Assembly (NCBI RefSeq): GCF_014199945.1
Contig: NZ_JACHOR010000001.1
Coordinates: 806,001 to 870,000, forward strand
Length of the DNA stretch: 64,000 nucleotides
Direction: 5' to 3'
DNA from: Brevundimonas variabilis
GTDB lineage: Bacteria; Pseudomonadota; Alphaproteobacteria; Caulobacterales; Caulobacteraceae
Each line of letters starts with the position of its first letter. Within the stretch, counting starts at the first letter, position 1. Shown here one piece after another: positions 7,497 to 16,371 of this stretch. The position numbers and the translations under genes are program-made. A model generated the notes under the pieces. The model searched no databases. It had not been told where the DNA came from and saw only the letters and a list, made by a program, of their open reading frames with translations.

Positions 7497-10367
7497 TCAC
7501 GCTGCTTTTGGATACTTCCAGAGTCGCAATCCTATCGTTCGGCCGTCTGAATAAAGTGATCCAAGAGTCTTCAGAAGATCAAGTTTTATATCGGTAAGCA
7601 ACTCTTCAGGGCGTAAGTCCGGCAGATCGGCTTTTAATTTTTCCAACGCCGCCTGAACCGGTTGTGACGCAGTAACGCTGTATGGGGTAAAAGTCACCTT
7701 CTGCCCGTTTTCAACGTCAGTCTGCTTACATGGTATGACACATTTGGTAAGAACCGCGGCAAACTGCCTTGCGGTCAAACCATCAGAGTGTTTACTCAAT
7801 CCCGCCTCAGAGCGATGACGGGCCGCGCAGAGCATTTTACGCAAGAGCTTGATATCTGGGTTTTCCGCATGGACGTAATTAGGGATGCCGTCGCTGGATT
7901 TCAGAGCCACACGCATTGCAAAGTTTATGTAATCCGCCTGTGACATGATGCATCCTCTTAATGGGACCACGTCAGTCGCTGATGCTTTTCCATCATCTTT
8001 TCTCACGTCGCGATAATCATCCAGAACATCTCGAACGATGTTGAACTGTTCCGCCGTTTCCCACGGCACAGTGCTCCACGAAACATGGTGACGATTTCCA
8101 ACTACCTGCGTGCCTATGGCAGCAGGTTGCCGTTTAAAGTCGTACTCCATGCCCAGCCGCCGCGTGATGTCCCGTCGGACAAGATCGTTCTTGTCTAGGA
8201 TTATATCGCGAATGCCAGTTAGCGATTTTATCGTGACCTTGGTTTCGGGGGTTCGATCGAAAAACAGATTAATGATGTAATCGTTCTGTTCCGGGACTGT
8301 CTCACAGTAGACGGGGGCCTTTATACCGGCTTTGGCCAGAACGTAGCTGAAGTTGGGATCATTACTGACAGGTTCGCCAGGCTTCAAAGTAGCCTGTCCT
8401 CGCGTGCGCCAACCCAGCAGCTGGCCAGTTTGGTGCTTACATTCGATGATTTGGTCGGAACCAGCAATTTGCAAGCGCGACTTTCGGAAGGCCGTCGCCA
8501 ACGTCCCTTTCGTTGCAGCGTCAATCTCGGATTGGCTTGCGTTGGACAAGAAACCATCCGTGGTGCAGCTGAAGATTTGGACATGGCGCGGCAGGGCATT
8601 CATGATCTCGGCCAATAGGGCCCGGACATAGCCTGTGACGAAGGCAGCAAAGTAAGCGTTGGTGATTGGACTAGGTCCCAACGGGTCCATAGTCTTGTCA
8701 GCCACGTTGAAAATCCGCCTTTCGCGTAAGCCCTGTGCGAGCTTGCCGTAAAGCGAGTTGACTAGCTCCTTCCAGAACCGGTTTTCTAGGGACTTCGGAG
8801 CGGCTTCGTTCCTGCAGCGGATGGCATCTGTGACGAATGAGCCAAACGGACGGATGGCGTCTGACAACAAGGGGACCGTAGCGCCCTCGATTATGGAAAC
8901 TTTGGCACCTAAACTCATGGCGACAGAAATTTCAGATGCGGCGCAATAGCTACGACCACGTCGCGGGAATATAATCCCTCGGCGCGTTCGGATCGGTAAG
9001 CTTGGGTATCTGACATCGCTAGGAAACTCGAAATCGACCAAAGCCACGCCGAGGGTATCAAAACGGAAGTCAGATAGGTCGGGCCTCAGATTCATGTTGT
9101 CCCAATCAGGATAGCCGATCAGAGACATGGCAGTGGGATAAGCGCTTGATAGATCGAAGTCATTCCAGACCATCGGTAGCCGGAGCGCTTGCGGGGTTGG
9201 TTGGGCGGAGGGTGGGCTGAACCATTGGACAGGTTGGCCCTCGATTGGACCTGGACCGAACCAATACTGCTCGTTTCGCCCCCCATGATAGGCTTCGATT
9301 GCCAAAGACCTACGTAAGTGAACACGTTCCCGATCCACGACGGTCACCCGATCGTAGACTCGCCCAGTTCGATCGTCGAAGACCTTTTCCTTGACTTCCT
9401 CGACGCCGAGCACCTGCAGAGGATCGATTTGCGGATCAGCTTTCCACATCCTTTGGAGGCGTTTGACGCCAATGCCGCTTAGCGTCAGAGGCACTTGTGA
9501 CGACTCAATCGTCTTACGGCAGAGCGTCCGCATTTGTTCATAGTATCGAACGCATATCTCTGCGTCAGCCAGAGCGTACCGTTCGAAAAGGATCGGTTCG
9601 GATTGCAGAAGCAGATCCATCCGAGACTTGATGGCACTCTCCTCTGCCGGCGTGTTGGCCAACCTGATTTTCGGAACGCCTACGAAAGCGCCTAAATCCT
9701 CGAGACGCTTCGCTCCCTCGGCAGTCAAAAGAATGGTGTCACGCACCAACACTTGGAGGTCGATCGGGCCGTCAGCTAGGTCGTAACGCAGCTTGATCGG
9801 CTTCATAGTGACGAACACCCCTCTGATAGCGCTCAAGAAGGGGGTCAGCTGATCGAGGTCCTCAAGAAGAGGCATGTCAGCTCTGCTGAAATGACTAATC
9901 AGTTCCACTCGGCGTGGGACTCTGCCGACGAAGCCCATTTCGACTCCATAGCAGATTGCGAAGCTTATGATTTCGTCTAGGTTAAACCTTTGACTTTCCG
10001 ACGTAGGATAGAAAACCGCACCCCACTCTGCACCGTTGTTAGGGTTTCTGAGGTCGTTTAACTTACAGTACACTTGATATGATACAGGCTTTACCTTGCC
10101 TTTTCCGGCTTTCAGATCATCCTTCGACGCGGGTTCAGTGGGCTGAACATACTCGGTGTCAAACCCAATCGTGATGCAAGAGTCTTCGTCAGGCCCATCA
10201 TTGGATTGACTGACACCTTTCTTGGAGCTTTTACGGAGCTTCGGAGACACAGGATTTAAGTGGTCGCCCGTAAGTTCGATTTGAAATTTCACGAACTCAC
10301 CATCGCTGTTGCGGATGATGACTTCGGACTTCGGGCAGGCGGCAACAATGTATCGGTCTTGGCTCAT
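7497..10367 (-). CDS. Family B DNA polymerase of mobile-element type
   Basis: The 956-residue product has a proofreading exonuclease region: Exo I FDTEY (D70, E72), Exo II-like SHFSRADMPLL (about 158-168) and Exo III YALADAEICVRYY (about 264-276). A YHGG motif (360-363) follows. The polymerase core has motif A DLSSAYP (405-411), motif B KELVNSLYGK (533-542) and motif C CTTDGF (601-606). Together they match the group that includes protein-primed, casposon and pipolin polymerases. Motif C has TTDG in place of DTDS. The ATG at 10367 is chosen because CAGGAG lies 8 bases upstream. No terminal protein gene is visible, so priming could be by an associated Rep or primer-independent. Confidence 0.85.
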   Translation of the reverse strand: MSQDRYIVAACPKSEVIIRNSDGEFVKFQIELTGDHLNPVSPKLRKSSKKGVSQSNDGPDEDSCITIGFDTEYVQPTEPASKDDLKAGKGKVKPVSYQVYCKLNDLRNPNNGAEWGAVFYPTSESQRFNLDEIISFAICYGVEMGFVGRVPRRVELISHFSRADMPLLEDLDQLTPFLSAIRGVFVTMKPIKLRYDLADGPIDLQVLVRDTILLTAEGAKRLEDLGAFVGVPKIRLANTPAEESAIKSRMDLLLQSEPILFERYALADAEICVRYYEQMRTLCRKTIESSQVPLTLSGIGVKRLQRMWKADPQIDPLQVLGVEEVKEKVFDDRTGRVYDRVTVVDRERVHLRRSLAIEAYHGGRNEQYWFGPGPIEGQPVQWFSPPSAQPTPQALRLPMVWNDFDLSSAYPTAMSLIGYPDWDNMNLRPDLSDFRFDTLGVALVDFEFPSDVRYPSLPIRTRRGIIFPRRGRSYCAASEISVAMSLGAKVSIIEGATVPLLSDAIRPFGSFVTDAIRCRNEAAPKSLENRFWKELVNSLYGKLAQGLRERRIFNVADKTMDPLGPSPITNAYFAAFVTGYVRALLAEIMNALPRHVQIFSCTTDGFLSNASQSEIDAATKGTLATAFRKSRLQIAGSDQIIECKHQTGQLLGWRTRGQATLKPGEPVSNDPNFSYVLAKAGIKAPVYCETVPEQNDYIINLFFDRTPETKVTIKSLTGIRDIILDKNDLVRRDITRRLGMEYDFKRQPAAIGTQVVGNRHHVSWSTVPWETAEQFNIVRDVLDDYRDVRKDDGKASATDVVPLRGCIMSQADYINFAMRVALKSSDGIPNYVHAENPDIKLLRKMLCAARHRSEAGLSKHSDGLTARQFAAVLTKCVIPCKQTDVENGQKVTFTPYSVTASQPVQAALEKLKADLPDLRPEELLTDIKLDLLKTLGSLYSDGRTIGLRLWKYPKAA

Positions 10368-10988
10368 GGGGTAGCTCCTGATTTTCGCTGTGAGGGGGTG
10401 GCGCAGTCTCCTGGTTATCGGCACGCAAATTTGGAGGGTCGGCCCAACTCGAAGCCAACTGTTGCCAAATAGAATGGGGGAAGACGCAGTTACCGGACGA
10501 TCAACACTGAAGCGCTGACGGCAAAATCCTTAAGGGATTGCATTTCGGAATATAGTAACTGTAGCACAAAGCGGAGCAATAAGCAACATGCATGTGACCG
10601 GACGGCAGGCGCAGCTTCACAGCGACAGTGCCGACAAGCGCTAATCACCGCCTAGCCTGATCGATCGAACAGGATCAGGGGCAGCAGGAACATCGTCTCC
10701 TAGGCATCAGTAAGTTTTTATACCTCTCTCCCCAATGGGGATTTTACTGAGGCAGATCAGGGTCCGGTGCTGGCTCCGTAAGTTTCTGTACCTCTCTCCC
10801 CAATGGGGATTTTACTGAGGTGGCAGACGGACAGCCGCTCGGCAGAAGCGGGTACTCTTGTACCGCTTCAGAATGCCGGGATTTCTCCGGTCTTATCGGC
10901 CATCCACCGAGGGCGGGCTGACATGCCAAAAATGCCTGACCCTCGGTTTAAATCGCCGGAGTATCGATTTTACGGCCGACCGATCCGC
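10368..10988. other. Non-coding region upstream of the polymerase gene
   Basis: No ORF here is convincing. The stretch contains the polymerase gene's leader and two 42-bp direct repeats described separately. It is a candidate replication-control or recombination region of the element. Confidence 0.5.
10711..10820. repeat. Two 42-bp direct repeats with palindromic core
   Basis: Copy 1 is 10711-10752 and copy 2 is 10779-10820. They start TAAGTTT, differ at only two positions near the 5' end, and share the core TCCCCAATGGGGA followed by TTTTACTGAGG. The repeat period is 68 bp. Each core can form a 5-bp stem with a 3-base loop. Copy 1 is also bounded by TCAGTAA (10707-10713) and its complement TTACTGA (10744-10750). 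Possible roles are binding sites for a Rep, recombinase or XRE protein. Confidence 0.85.
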
Positions 10989-11918
10989 TTAGGAAAAGTC
11001 GGCATCCGATGTGGCTGAGGTTTCGACCTGCACCCGCATGAAGCCGCAATTCGACACATTGACCCGAACGTTCGGCAAGCCGGTTCCACGATAGTCGGTA
11101 CAGTAGCCATCGAACCCCAATGTTCGCAGCCGCACCTGTTGAGGTTCCAGGTTGTCGACCTCATGATTGTCCACGATGGCTTGGGCAAAGTCCTCAATGG
11201 TGATGCGGTCGAGGTTGAAGCCAGCTGGCGTGACGTAGAAGGCCTTCACGACATTGTCCGCATCGTAAAAGACCCGTCCAGCGAGACGGCACCCCACAAG
11301 CAACATACCAGCTAACGAGTTCGCCTCTCCCGGCGTCTGATTTGCTTTTTTCTCGAGAGCTTCTCGGCATTCTGACTCATCGAGATACATTGTGTCAGCG
11401 GCCTCATGGCGAGGGATGGCGAAATGAAGCTCCATCATTGGTGAGCTATCAGGTCCGATCATCCACCCCCGAGAGATTATGGAGGGTGCCACTTCCTCTC
11501 GGTACTGACCGATGTGAAGGCCTCTTACATCCATGTAGGTGGGAGCTTGGACATCTTCGGCGGGCGGCGGCGGTAGGGTTGTGTCGCCGAGCGATGAGGG
11601 CTCCGACGTTGGAATGTTGGCAAAGGCCAACTCACGCTGTTGGCGAGCGTCCTTGGCGTTATCCCAAGCGATCAGGATCCAAGGCGTGCCAGCAACTCCA
11701 ACCGCAGTTATCACAATCAGTGCTCCAACGATCCAGAGGCCACGACGCATTTTGCGAGCGGGCAGCGGTAGATCGTTGGCTAGCCGGTTCAGTTCATCGA
11801 TTTCATCTGCCGTGTAACCATCCGGCCGATCTTCGCTCCGATGATGGATGGTGGCGAACAATGCCGGGATCTGCTGCGGCTCGTTAGTGCTGGCATCGGA
11901 GTTCTTCTCGTCGGTCAT
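10989..11918 (-). CDS. Single-pass membrane protein of unknown function
   Basis: The 309-residue product has a short hydrophilic N-terminus rich in acidic residues and one transmembrane helix (about residues 60-85, GLWIVGALIVITAVGVAGTPWIL). A proline-rich linker (TTLPPPPAEDVQAP) follows, then a roughly 190-residue presumably periplasmic domain with five cysteines that could form disulphides. No family is recognised. The ATG at 11918 is taken as start; a GTG four codons upstream is an alternative. It is transcribed divergently from the XRE regulator with about 150 bases between them, so the regulator may control both. Confidence 0.6.
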   Translation of the reverse strand: MTDEKNSDASTNEPQQIPALFATIHHRSEDRPDGYTADEIDELNRLANDLPLPARKMRRGLWIVGALIVITAVGVAGTPWILIAWDNAKDARQQRELAFANIPTSEPSSLGDTTLPPPPAEDVQAPTYMDVRGLHIGQYREEVAPSIISRGWMIGPDSSPMMELHFAIPRHEAADTMYLDESECREALEKKANQTPGEANSLAGMLLVGCRLAGRVFYDADNVVKAFYVTPAGFNLDRITIEDFAQAIVDNHEVDNLEPQQVRLRTLGFDGYCTDYRGTGLPNVRVNVSNCGFMRVQVETSATSDADFS

Positions 11919-11976
11919 GCAGTGCCCCACCCTATTGATTGCCCGCTTTCCGGCTATCTTGGAGGCAGGACAACGA

Positions 11977-11991
11977 TGCCCAGCCTGGGCA
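11977..11991. promoter_or_regulatory. Palindromic candidate operator between the divergent island genes
   Basis: TGCCCAGCCTGGGCA is a perfect 7-1-7 palindrome. It lies inside a wider pair GACAACG (11969-11975) / CGTTGTC (11999-12005). Its position between the membrane-protein gene and the XRE gene fits a binding site for the XRE dimer. This is inferred from position and symmetry only. Confidence 0.45.
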
Positions 11992-12068
11992 CGACTGCCG
12001 TTGTCCTTATGACGCCAAACGACGACGCCGCCGGTAGGGGCTGATCGACAGCCGGTCGGAGGCTGCCC

Positions 12069-12353
12069 ATGTCAGACGAACCTACAGCGAGCGATTTATT
12101 GAAAGCAGCGATCGGCGAGCGGCTAATGATCTGGCGCCTGGCGCTGCGCATGAGCAGAGAGAGTGTCGCTCGTAAAGCAGACGTGTCGGTGGACTACGTT
12201 TACCGGCTTGAGCAGGGCTGGGAGGACCCCACGGTGACGACCCTTCACGCCTTAGCCTTGGCTTTGGAAACCAATCTGCATGAACTCCTAGAAGTCTCTG
12301 GCGAAGAGCTCGGGCTGGCGGCCGACAATGCCGCAAAAATGCGTCCTGTTTAA
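12069..12353 (+). CDS. XRE-family (Cro/CI-type) transcriptional regulator
   Basis: Residues about 16-75 form a classic five-helix HTH domain: RLMIWRLALRMSRESVARKADVSVDYVYRLEQGWEDPTVTTL, then a hydrophobic helix. The protein is 94 aa with little outside the DNA-binding domain, typical of regulators on islands and phages. The stop lies only about a dozen bases from the comM junction, so this is the last gene of the island on this side. It overlaps the antisense run-on of the broken comM frame. Confidence 0.8.
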   Translation: MSDEPTASDLLKAAIGERLMIWRLALRMSRESVARKADVSVDYVYRLEQGWEDPTVTTLHALALALETNLHELLEVSGEELGLAADNAAKMRPV

Positions 12354-12365
12354 AAAATAACTTCA

Positions 12366-13004
12366 GAAGATTGTGACCGCCGGCGGCTGCGACCTCGAGT
12401 GCGCGCTTGGCGCTTTCCTGTCCCTTGACCTCGCGCAGGTCCGGCCCCGCGCCCGCCGCCGTCACAGGCCCCGGCAGGGGTGCCCGCAGGACCTGGGTTC
12501 CCTTGAAGTGGTTGACGACCGAGATCAGTGACCGCGGGGCCAGAAGGGCCACATCACCAGCCCAGGCCGCCTCGGGTCCGTTGGCCTCGGGACAGATCAG
12601 GCCCAGACCCATGCAGGCCGCAGCAACGGCGGCAGGCAGGGTGCCACCGACGGCGGCGATCCGGCCATCCAGTCCAAGCTCGCCCAGCGCCGCCCAGCCC
12701 TGCAGCACGTCCGGAGGAATGACCCCCATGGACGCCAGAAGGGCGAGAGCGATCGGCAGGTCGAAATGACTGCCCTCCTTGGGCAGGTCCGCCGGAGCCA
12801 GGTTCGCAATGATGCGGCGGGATGGCATGGCCAGACCGATGCCGGCAAAGGCCCCCGGACCCTCTCACGGCTTTCGGCTACAGCCTTGTCGGCCAGTCCC
12901 ACAATGGTGAAGGATGGCGCATCGCTGGACAGTTGCTGCACCTGAACATCGACGCGACGGGCATCGACACCCTCGAAGGCGACCGTTGCGACACTGGCGA
13001 GCAT
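12366..13004 (-). pseudogene. comM: comM (YifB-type Mg-chelatase-like helicase) remnant, frameshifted and truncated
   Basis: The start MLASVATVAFEGVDARRVDVQVQ at 13004 and the following FTIVGLADKAVAESRERVRG are typical of ComM/YifB. After RVRG the frame breaks: a G run read as five bases (12852-12856 on the plus strand) where six would keep frame. The rest continues in another frame as MPSRRIIANLAPADLPKEGSHFDLPIAL, up to KGQESAKRALEVAAAGGHNLL. There the similarity stops exactly before the expected Walker A sequence GPPGSGKS, and island DNA begins near 12365. ComM is a hexameric branch-migration helicase acting in natural transformation. It must be inactive here unless a copy exists elsewhere. 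The missing 3' part is not in the window. Confidence 0.85.
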
Positions 13005-13098
13005 GCGAGGCTCCGACGATCACGCCCGCGAAACCCTTCGTTTCGCTACCATGGCGCGAATGGAACGAACCACGAACCCGCTCCTTTGGCAACCTGCG

Positions 13099-14043
13099 TT
13101 ACGCGGCGCGTCTGGCCTCGATCACGTCCCACATCAGGGCCGACGCATCGACGCCATTGAACGCCTTCAGCTGCTGGGCTCCGGTCGGCGATGTCACATT
13201 GATCTCGGTCAGGTAGTCGCCGATCACGTCGATGCCCACGAACAGCAACCCCCGCGCCCTGAGGGTCGGTCCAATCGCGGCGCAGATCTCGAGATCCCGG
13301 GGCGTCAGATCAACGGCTGCCGCCGTTCCCCCGACCCGCAGGTTAGACCGCACCTGTCCCGATGCCGGGATGCGGTTGATCGCGCCGACAGGCTCGCCGT
13401 CGATCAGGATGATCCGCTTGTCGCCCTTCTCCACCGCCGGAATGAATTTCTGGATGACCAGCGGATCCCGCGAACCCGTCGCATGGATCTCGATCAGGGC
13501 CTCGAGGTTGGGATCTCCAGCCTTCAGCCGGACAACACCCGACCCCGCCGCACCATGCAGCGGCTTAAGCACGACGTCGCCATGCCTTTCATGAAAGGCG
13601 ACCAGAGCGACCGGATCGGAACTGATCAGGGTCGGCGGCTGCAGGCCGGGAAAACGGGTGGCGAGAAGCTTCTCGGGCGCCGAACGGACCTCGGCCGGAT
13701 CGTTGACGACCAGGGTGTGCGGATGGACCGTCTCCAGCAGATAGGTGGCCGTGACATAGGCCATGTCGAAGGGCGGGTCCTGACGCATCAGGATCACGTC
13801 GACATCGGCCCCCAGATCCAGCCGGACCTCCTCACCAAAGGTCACATGATCGCCTCTGACCTGGCGCAGCGTGATCGGCCGGGCGCGACAGGACAGCCGC
13901 CCCTCTTCCAGCGCCAGGGTCCGGAAATCGTAGACCCACTGACGATGTCCACGCGACTGGGCGGTCATCATCATCAGCCAAGTCGTGTCGGATTCGATGT
14001 CGACCGCCTCGAGGGGGTCCATCTGGATGGCGACTCTCAACAT
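13099..14043 (-). CDS. gshB: Glutathione synthetase
   Basis: GshB joins gamma-glutamylcysteine and glycine using ATP in the cytoplasm. The 314-residue length is normal. Diagnostic segments are [11 protein letters not shown] (86-96), the ATP-grasp loop [17 protein letters not shown] (157-173) and EINVTSPTG (280-288), where E280 and N282 fit metal and nucleotide binding. It follows the rsmI-yraN-SirB1 genes on the same strand and precedes the comM remnant, a neighbourhood common in alphaproteobacteria. Confidence 0.95.
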   Translation of the reverse strand: MLRVAIQMDPLEAVDIESDTTWLMMMTAQSRGHRQWVYDFRTLALEEGRLSCRARPITLRQVRGDHVTFGEEVRLDLGADVDVILMRQDPPFDMAYVTATYLLETVHPHTLVVNDPAEVRSAPEKLLATRFPGLQPPTLISSDPVALVAFHERHGDVVLKPLHGAAGSGVVRLKAGDPNLEALIEIHATGSRDPLVIQKFIPAVEKGDKRIILIDGEPVGAINRIPASGQVRSNLRVGGTAAAVDLTPRDLEICAAIGPTLRARGLLFVGIDVIGDYLTEINVTSPTGAQQLKAFNGVDASALMWDVIEARRAA

Positions 14044-14147
14044 GGCGTTCTCGTGCTACCGCTTGCGCCATGGGCGCTGGCCTGGGGACGCGACCGCGCC
14101 CGACCCGCTTCAAGTAGCGTGATGTACGCCCGGTGCAACCGCGGCCG

Positions 14148-14963
14148 TCAATTCAGCCGCATCCTCAGCCGGTCGACCGTCCCGGCATGGACCCGTTCGT
14201 CCTGCCCACCGACCAGCCTTGCGCGTGACAGGGCCTCCAGCGCACCTGACAGCGCTCCCTGCTTTTCCCGGGCTGAGGCGACGTCGAGCCAGGGGCGGTG
14301 ATCGTCCGGGTCGAGCAGGGCCCGCCTGAGGGCGCAACGTTCGGCCCCGCTGAAGTCTGCGGCCCGGATCGAGCGGCTGAACTGCACGTTCTGGAGCCGG
14401 ATCAGGGCCTGGCGGTCGCTGACCGGTGCCATCAGAAGATCCAGACGGTCGGCAACATGCGGCGTCAAACCCGCCCGGAGAGCCCGCCGCGTCAGTTCGG
14501 ACGGCATCACGACCCGCCCCTCACTGAAGGGATCGAGCGCGACCGGCCCACTGGATGTGTCGACCCGCAGCATGAAATGGTTCGGGAAATCCACGCCCTG
14601 GGCGCGAATGCCCACCCGTCGAGCGGCATCCAGATAGAAGACGGACAACGTGGCCGACAGTCCGCGCCGCCGCTCGGCCACATCAATGATGTCCGTGTTC
14701 CCCGGATCGTCATAGGTCAGCAGATCGCCGTTCAGACGGAAGTCGGAGGCGAGGGTTTCTGCAAGTGCCTCGTCCGGTTCCTCGCTGCCCATCCGCTCGG
14801 CGAGGCGTTTCGCGGCCTGACTGGCCAGAAGCCGGACGGGGGCTGGGTCACGCGACGGATAGTCATGGATCGCACAGGCGATCGCTGCTTCCAGAAGCGG
14901 AAAGTCAGCATCTTCGCTCGTTCCGGCCTCGACCAGAGTTTTTTCGGCCTCGTCGCGCGTCAC
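14148..14963 (-). CDS. SirB1/transglutaminase-like protein with TPR tail
   Basis: The central part GLSATLSVFYLDAARRVGIRAQGVDFPNHFMLRVD is the signature of the SirB1 family (transglutaminase-like fold, usually without a proven catalytic role). Residues about 215-270 form helical repeats of TPR type, also usual for the family. The frame is open far upstream, but the product there is the antisense or overlapping yraN region. The GTG at 14963, preceded by GGAAGG, gives a 271-aa protein that fits the family and slightly overlaps the yraN stop. Confidence 0.8.
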   Translation of the reverse strand: MTRDEAEKTLVEAGTSEDADFPLLEAAIACAIHDYPSRDPAPVRLLASQAAKRLAERMGSEEPDEALAETLASDFRLNGDLLTYDDPGNTDIIDVAERRRGLSATLSVFYLDAARRVGIRAQGVDFPNHFMLRVDTSSGPVALDPFSEGRVVMPSELTRRALRAGLTPHVADRLDLLMAPVSDRQALIRLQNVQFSRSIRAADFSGAERCALRRALLDPDDHRPWLDVASAREKQGALSGALEALSRARLVGGQDERVHAGTVDRLRMRLN

Positions 14964-15391
14964 GGAAATCGGCCTTCCTGCGTTCGTCGTCCAGGAAGAT
15001 GACGCGGAACTCGCCCCGGGGCCATAGCTACCACATCGATTCGCAGAGAAAGTCCGGCCAGCCCCGGGCGGCCCTTCAGGATCGCGCGGCCGGCTGCCAG
15101 CAGCCGCCCGTACTGTTCCGGCCCCAGAGCATGGATCGCCGCCTCCATGGTGGCGCGACGCTTGACCTCCACGACCGCCAGAATGCGCCCCCGCCGGGCA
15201 AGGATGTCGATCTCCCCGACCCGGCTGCGCAGGCGAAATCCGAGGATCTGATAGCCGCGCAGCATGAGCCATAGCGCAGCGATCCATTCCGCGCCGTGTC
15301 CCTGGCGGCGGGCCCGGTTGCCAAGCGCCTGTCGCCAGGCCGCCTTGGGCCGGACCAGGGGCTTCGGAGCGCGGACCCGGTCGGGTTTCAT
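14960..15391 (-). CDS. yraN: YraN family (UPF0102) endonuclease-like protein
   Basis: The start MKPDRVRAP at 15391 gives 143 aa. The core GAEWIAALWLMLRGYQILGFRLRSRVGEIDILARR followed by ILAVVEVKRR contains the E, D and ExK residues of a restriction-endonuclease-like fold typical of YraN. The cellular role is unsettled; it is often next to rsmI, as here. It overlaps rsmI by four bases, so translation is coupled. Confidence 0.9.
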   Translation of the reverse strand: MKPDRVRAPKPLVRPKAAWRQALGNRARRQGHGAEWIAALWLMLRGYQILGFRLRSRVGEIDILARRGRILAVVEVKRRATMEAAIHALGPEQYGRLLAAGRAILKGRPGLAGLSLRIDVVAMAPGRVPRHLPGRRTQEGRFP

Positions 15392-16269
15392 CCCCGTCCC
15401 TGAAGCTCCAGGGCGCGGCGATAGAGAGGCTTGCGCGGCAGGTCCAGCGCCTGGGAGACCTCGGAGGCCGCCTCGCCCGGGGCCAGTCGGGCCAGGGCCT
15501 CGATCAGGGCCGCATCGGCGTCTGCGGCACTGGCGACCTCGAGCGCGCCCGGACCGATAACAACCACGATCTCGCCCTTGGGCCCGTCGAGACGCGGGTC
15601 GACGGCGAGTTCGGTCAGAGTCCCGCGAACGCATTCCTCGAACATCTTGGTCAGTTCGCGAGCGACTGCGGCAGGGCGGGGCCCCAGCACCTCGGCCATA
15701 TCGGTCAGGGAGGCCCGCAGCCGTGGCCCGCTCTCGAAGACGACAACGGTCTGTCGACCCGGTTTCAGCTCGGCCAGCATGGTCCTGCGCGCAGCCGATT
15801 TGGCCGGAAGGAAGCCGGCGAAAAGGACCCTGTCAGCGGGCTGCCCGGCAAGCATAAGGGCTGCGAGCAGGCTGGATGCGCCGGGGATCGGATGGACCGG
15901 CAACCCGGCCGCGATCATGGCTCGCGCGACGACGAAACCCGGGTCTGACACCATGGGCGTGCCCGCGTCGGACACCAGGGCGACGACCTCGCCGGCCTGC
16001 ACCCGCTCGATCGCCACTTCGGCGGCGCGGGCCGAGGCATGGTCGTCGCACCGCTCCAGCCGGGCCTTCAGCCCATAGGCCGACAGCAGCTTGGCCGACA
16101 CCCGGGTGTCCTCGGCCAGCACCAGATCGGCAGCGGCCAGAACGTCTAGCGCCCTCAGGGTCATGTCCCGCAGATTCCCGATCGGCGTGGCTACCAGATA
16201 CAGGCCTGCCGACACAGGCCGGGGCGGCGGGGCCGTCGGTGGAAAGGGAGAGGCTGGGAGTTCGGTCAT
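15388..16269 (-). CDS. rsmI: 16S rRNA (cytidine-1402-2'-O)-methyltransferase
   Basis: RsmI methylates the ribose of C1402 in the decoding centre using S-adenosylmethionine. The 293-aa product shows the family segments LYLVATPIGNLRDMTLRAL, LAEDTR, VVALVSDAGTPMVSDPG and PIPGASSLLAALMLAG. It has a short proline-rich N-terminal extension before the tetrapyrrole-methylase fold. It heads a minus-strand run rsmI-yraN-SirB1-gshB. Confidence 0.95.
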   Translation of the reverse strand: MTELPASPFPPTAPPPRPVSAGLYLVATPIGNLRDMTLRALDVLAAADLVLAEDTRVSAKLLSAYGLKARLERCDDHASARAAEVAIERVQAGEVVALVSDAGTPMVSDPGFVVARAMIAAGLPVHPIPGASSLLAALMLAGQPADRVLFAGFLPAKSAARRTMLAELKPGRQTVVVFESGPRLRASLTDMAEVLGPRPAAVARELTKMFEECVRGTLTELAVDPRLDGPKGEIVVVIGPGALEVASAADADAALIEALARLAPGEAASEVSQALDLPRKPLYRRALELQGRG

Positions 16270-16314
16270 CGCGGCGGACCGTGCCAGCGGGGGCCCGCCG
16301 GCTCAAGCACCAAG

Positions 16315-16343
16315 AAAAAGGCCCCGCTGTTTCCAGCGGGGCC
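16315..16343 (-). terminator. Terminator of pnp
   Basis: On the minus strand GGCCCCGCTG and CAGCGGGGCC (plus-strand 16334-16343 and 16320-16329) form a 10-bp stem around GAAA, followed by a run of five T. It lies about 30 bases beyond the pnp stop. Confidence 0.9.
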
Positions 16344-16371
16344 CTTCCTGTCGTCAGCGGTGAGGCTGAAC

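Noticed and set aside
10711-10820. CRISPR array
   Set aside because: Only two repeats of 42 bp with one 26-bp spacer and an internal palindrome; no cas genes in the window.
12082-12828. Minus-strand ORF of 248 codons spanning the XRE gene and comM
   Set aside because: Its first part is out-of-frame-restored comM; the last third is antisense read-through of island DNA over the XRE gene, with no conserved sequence.
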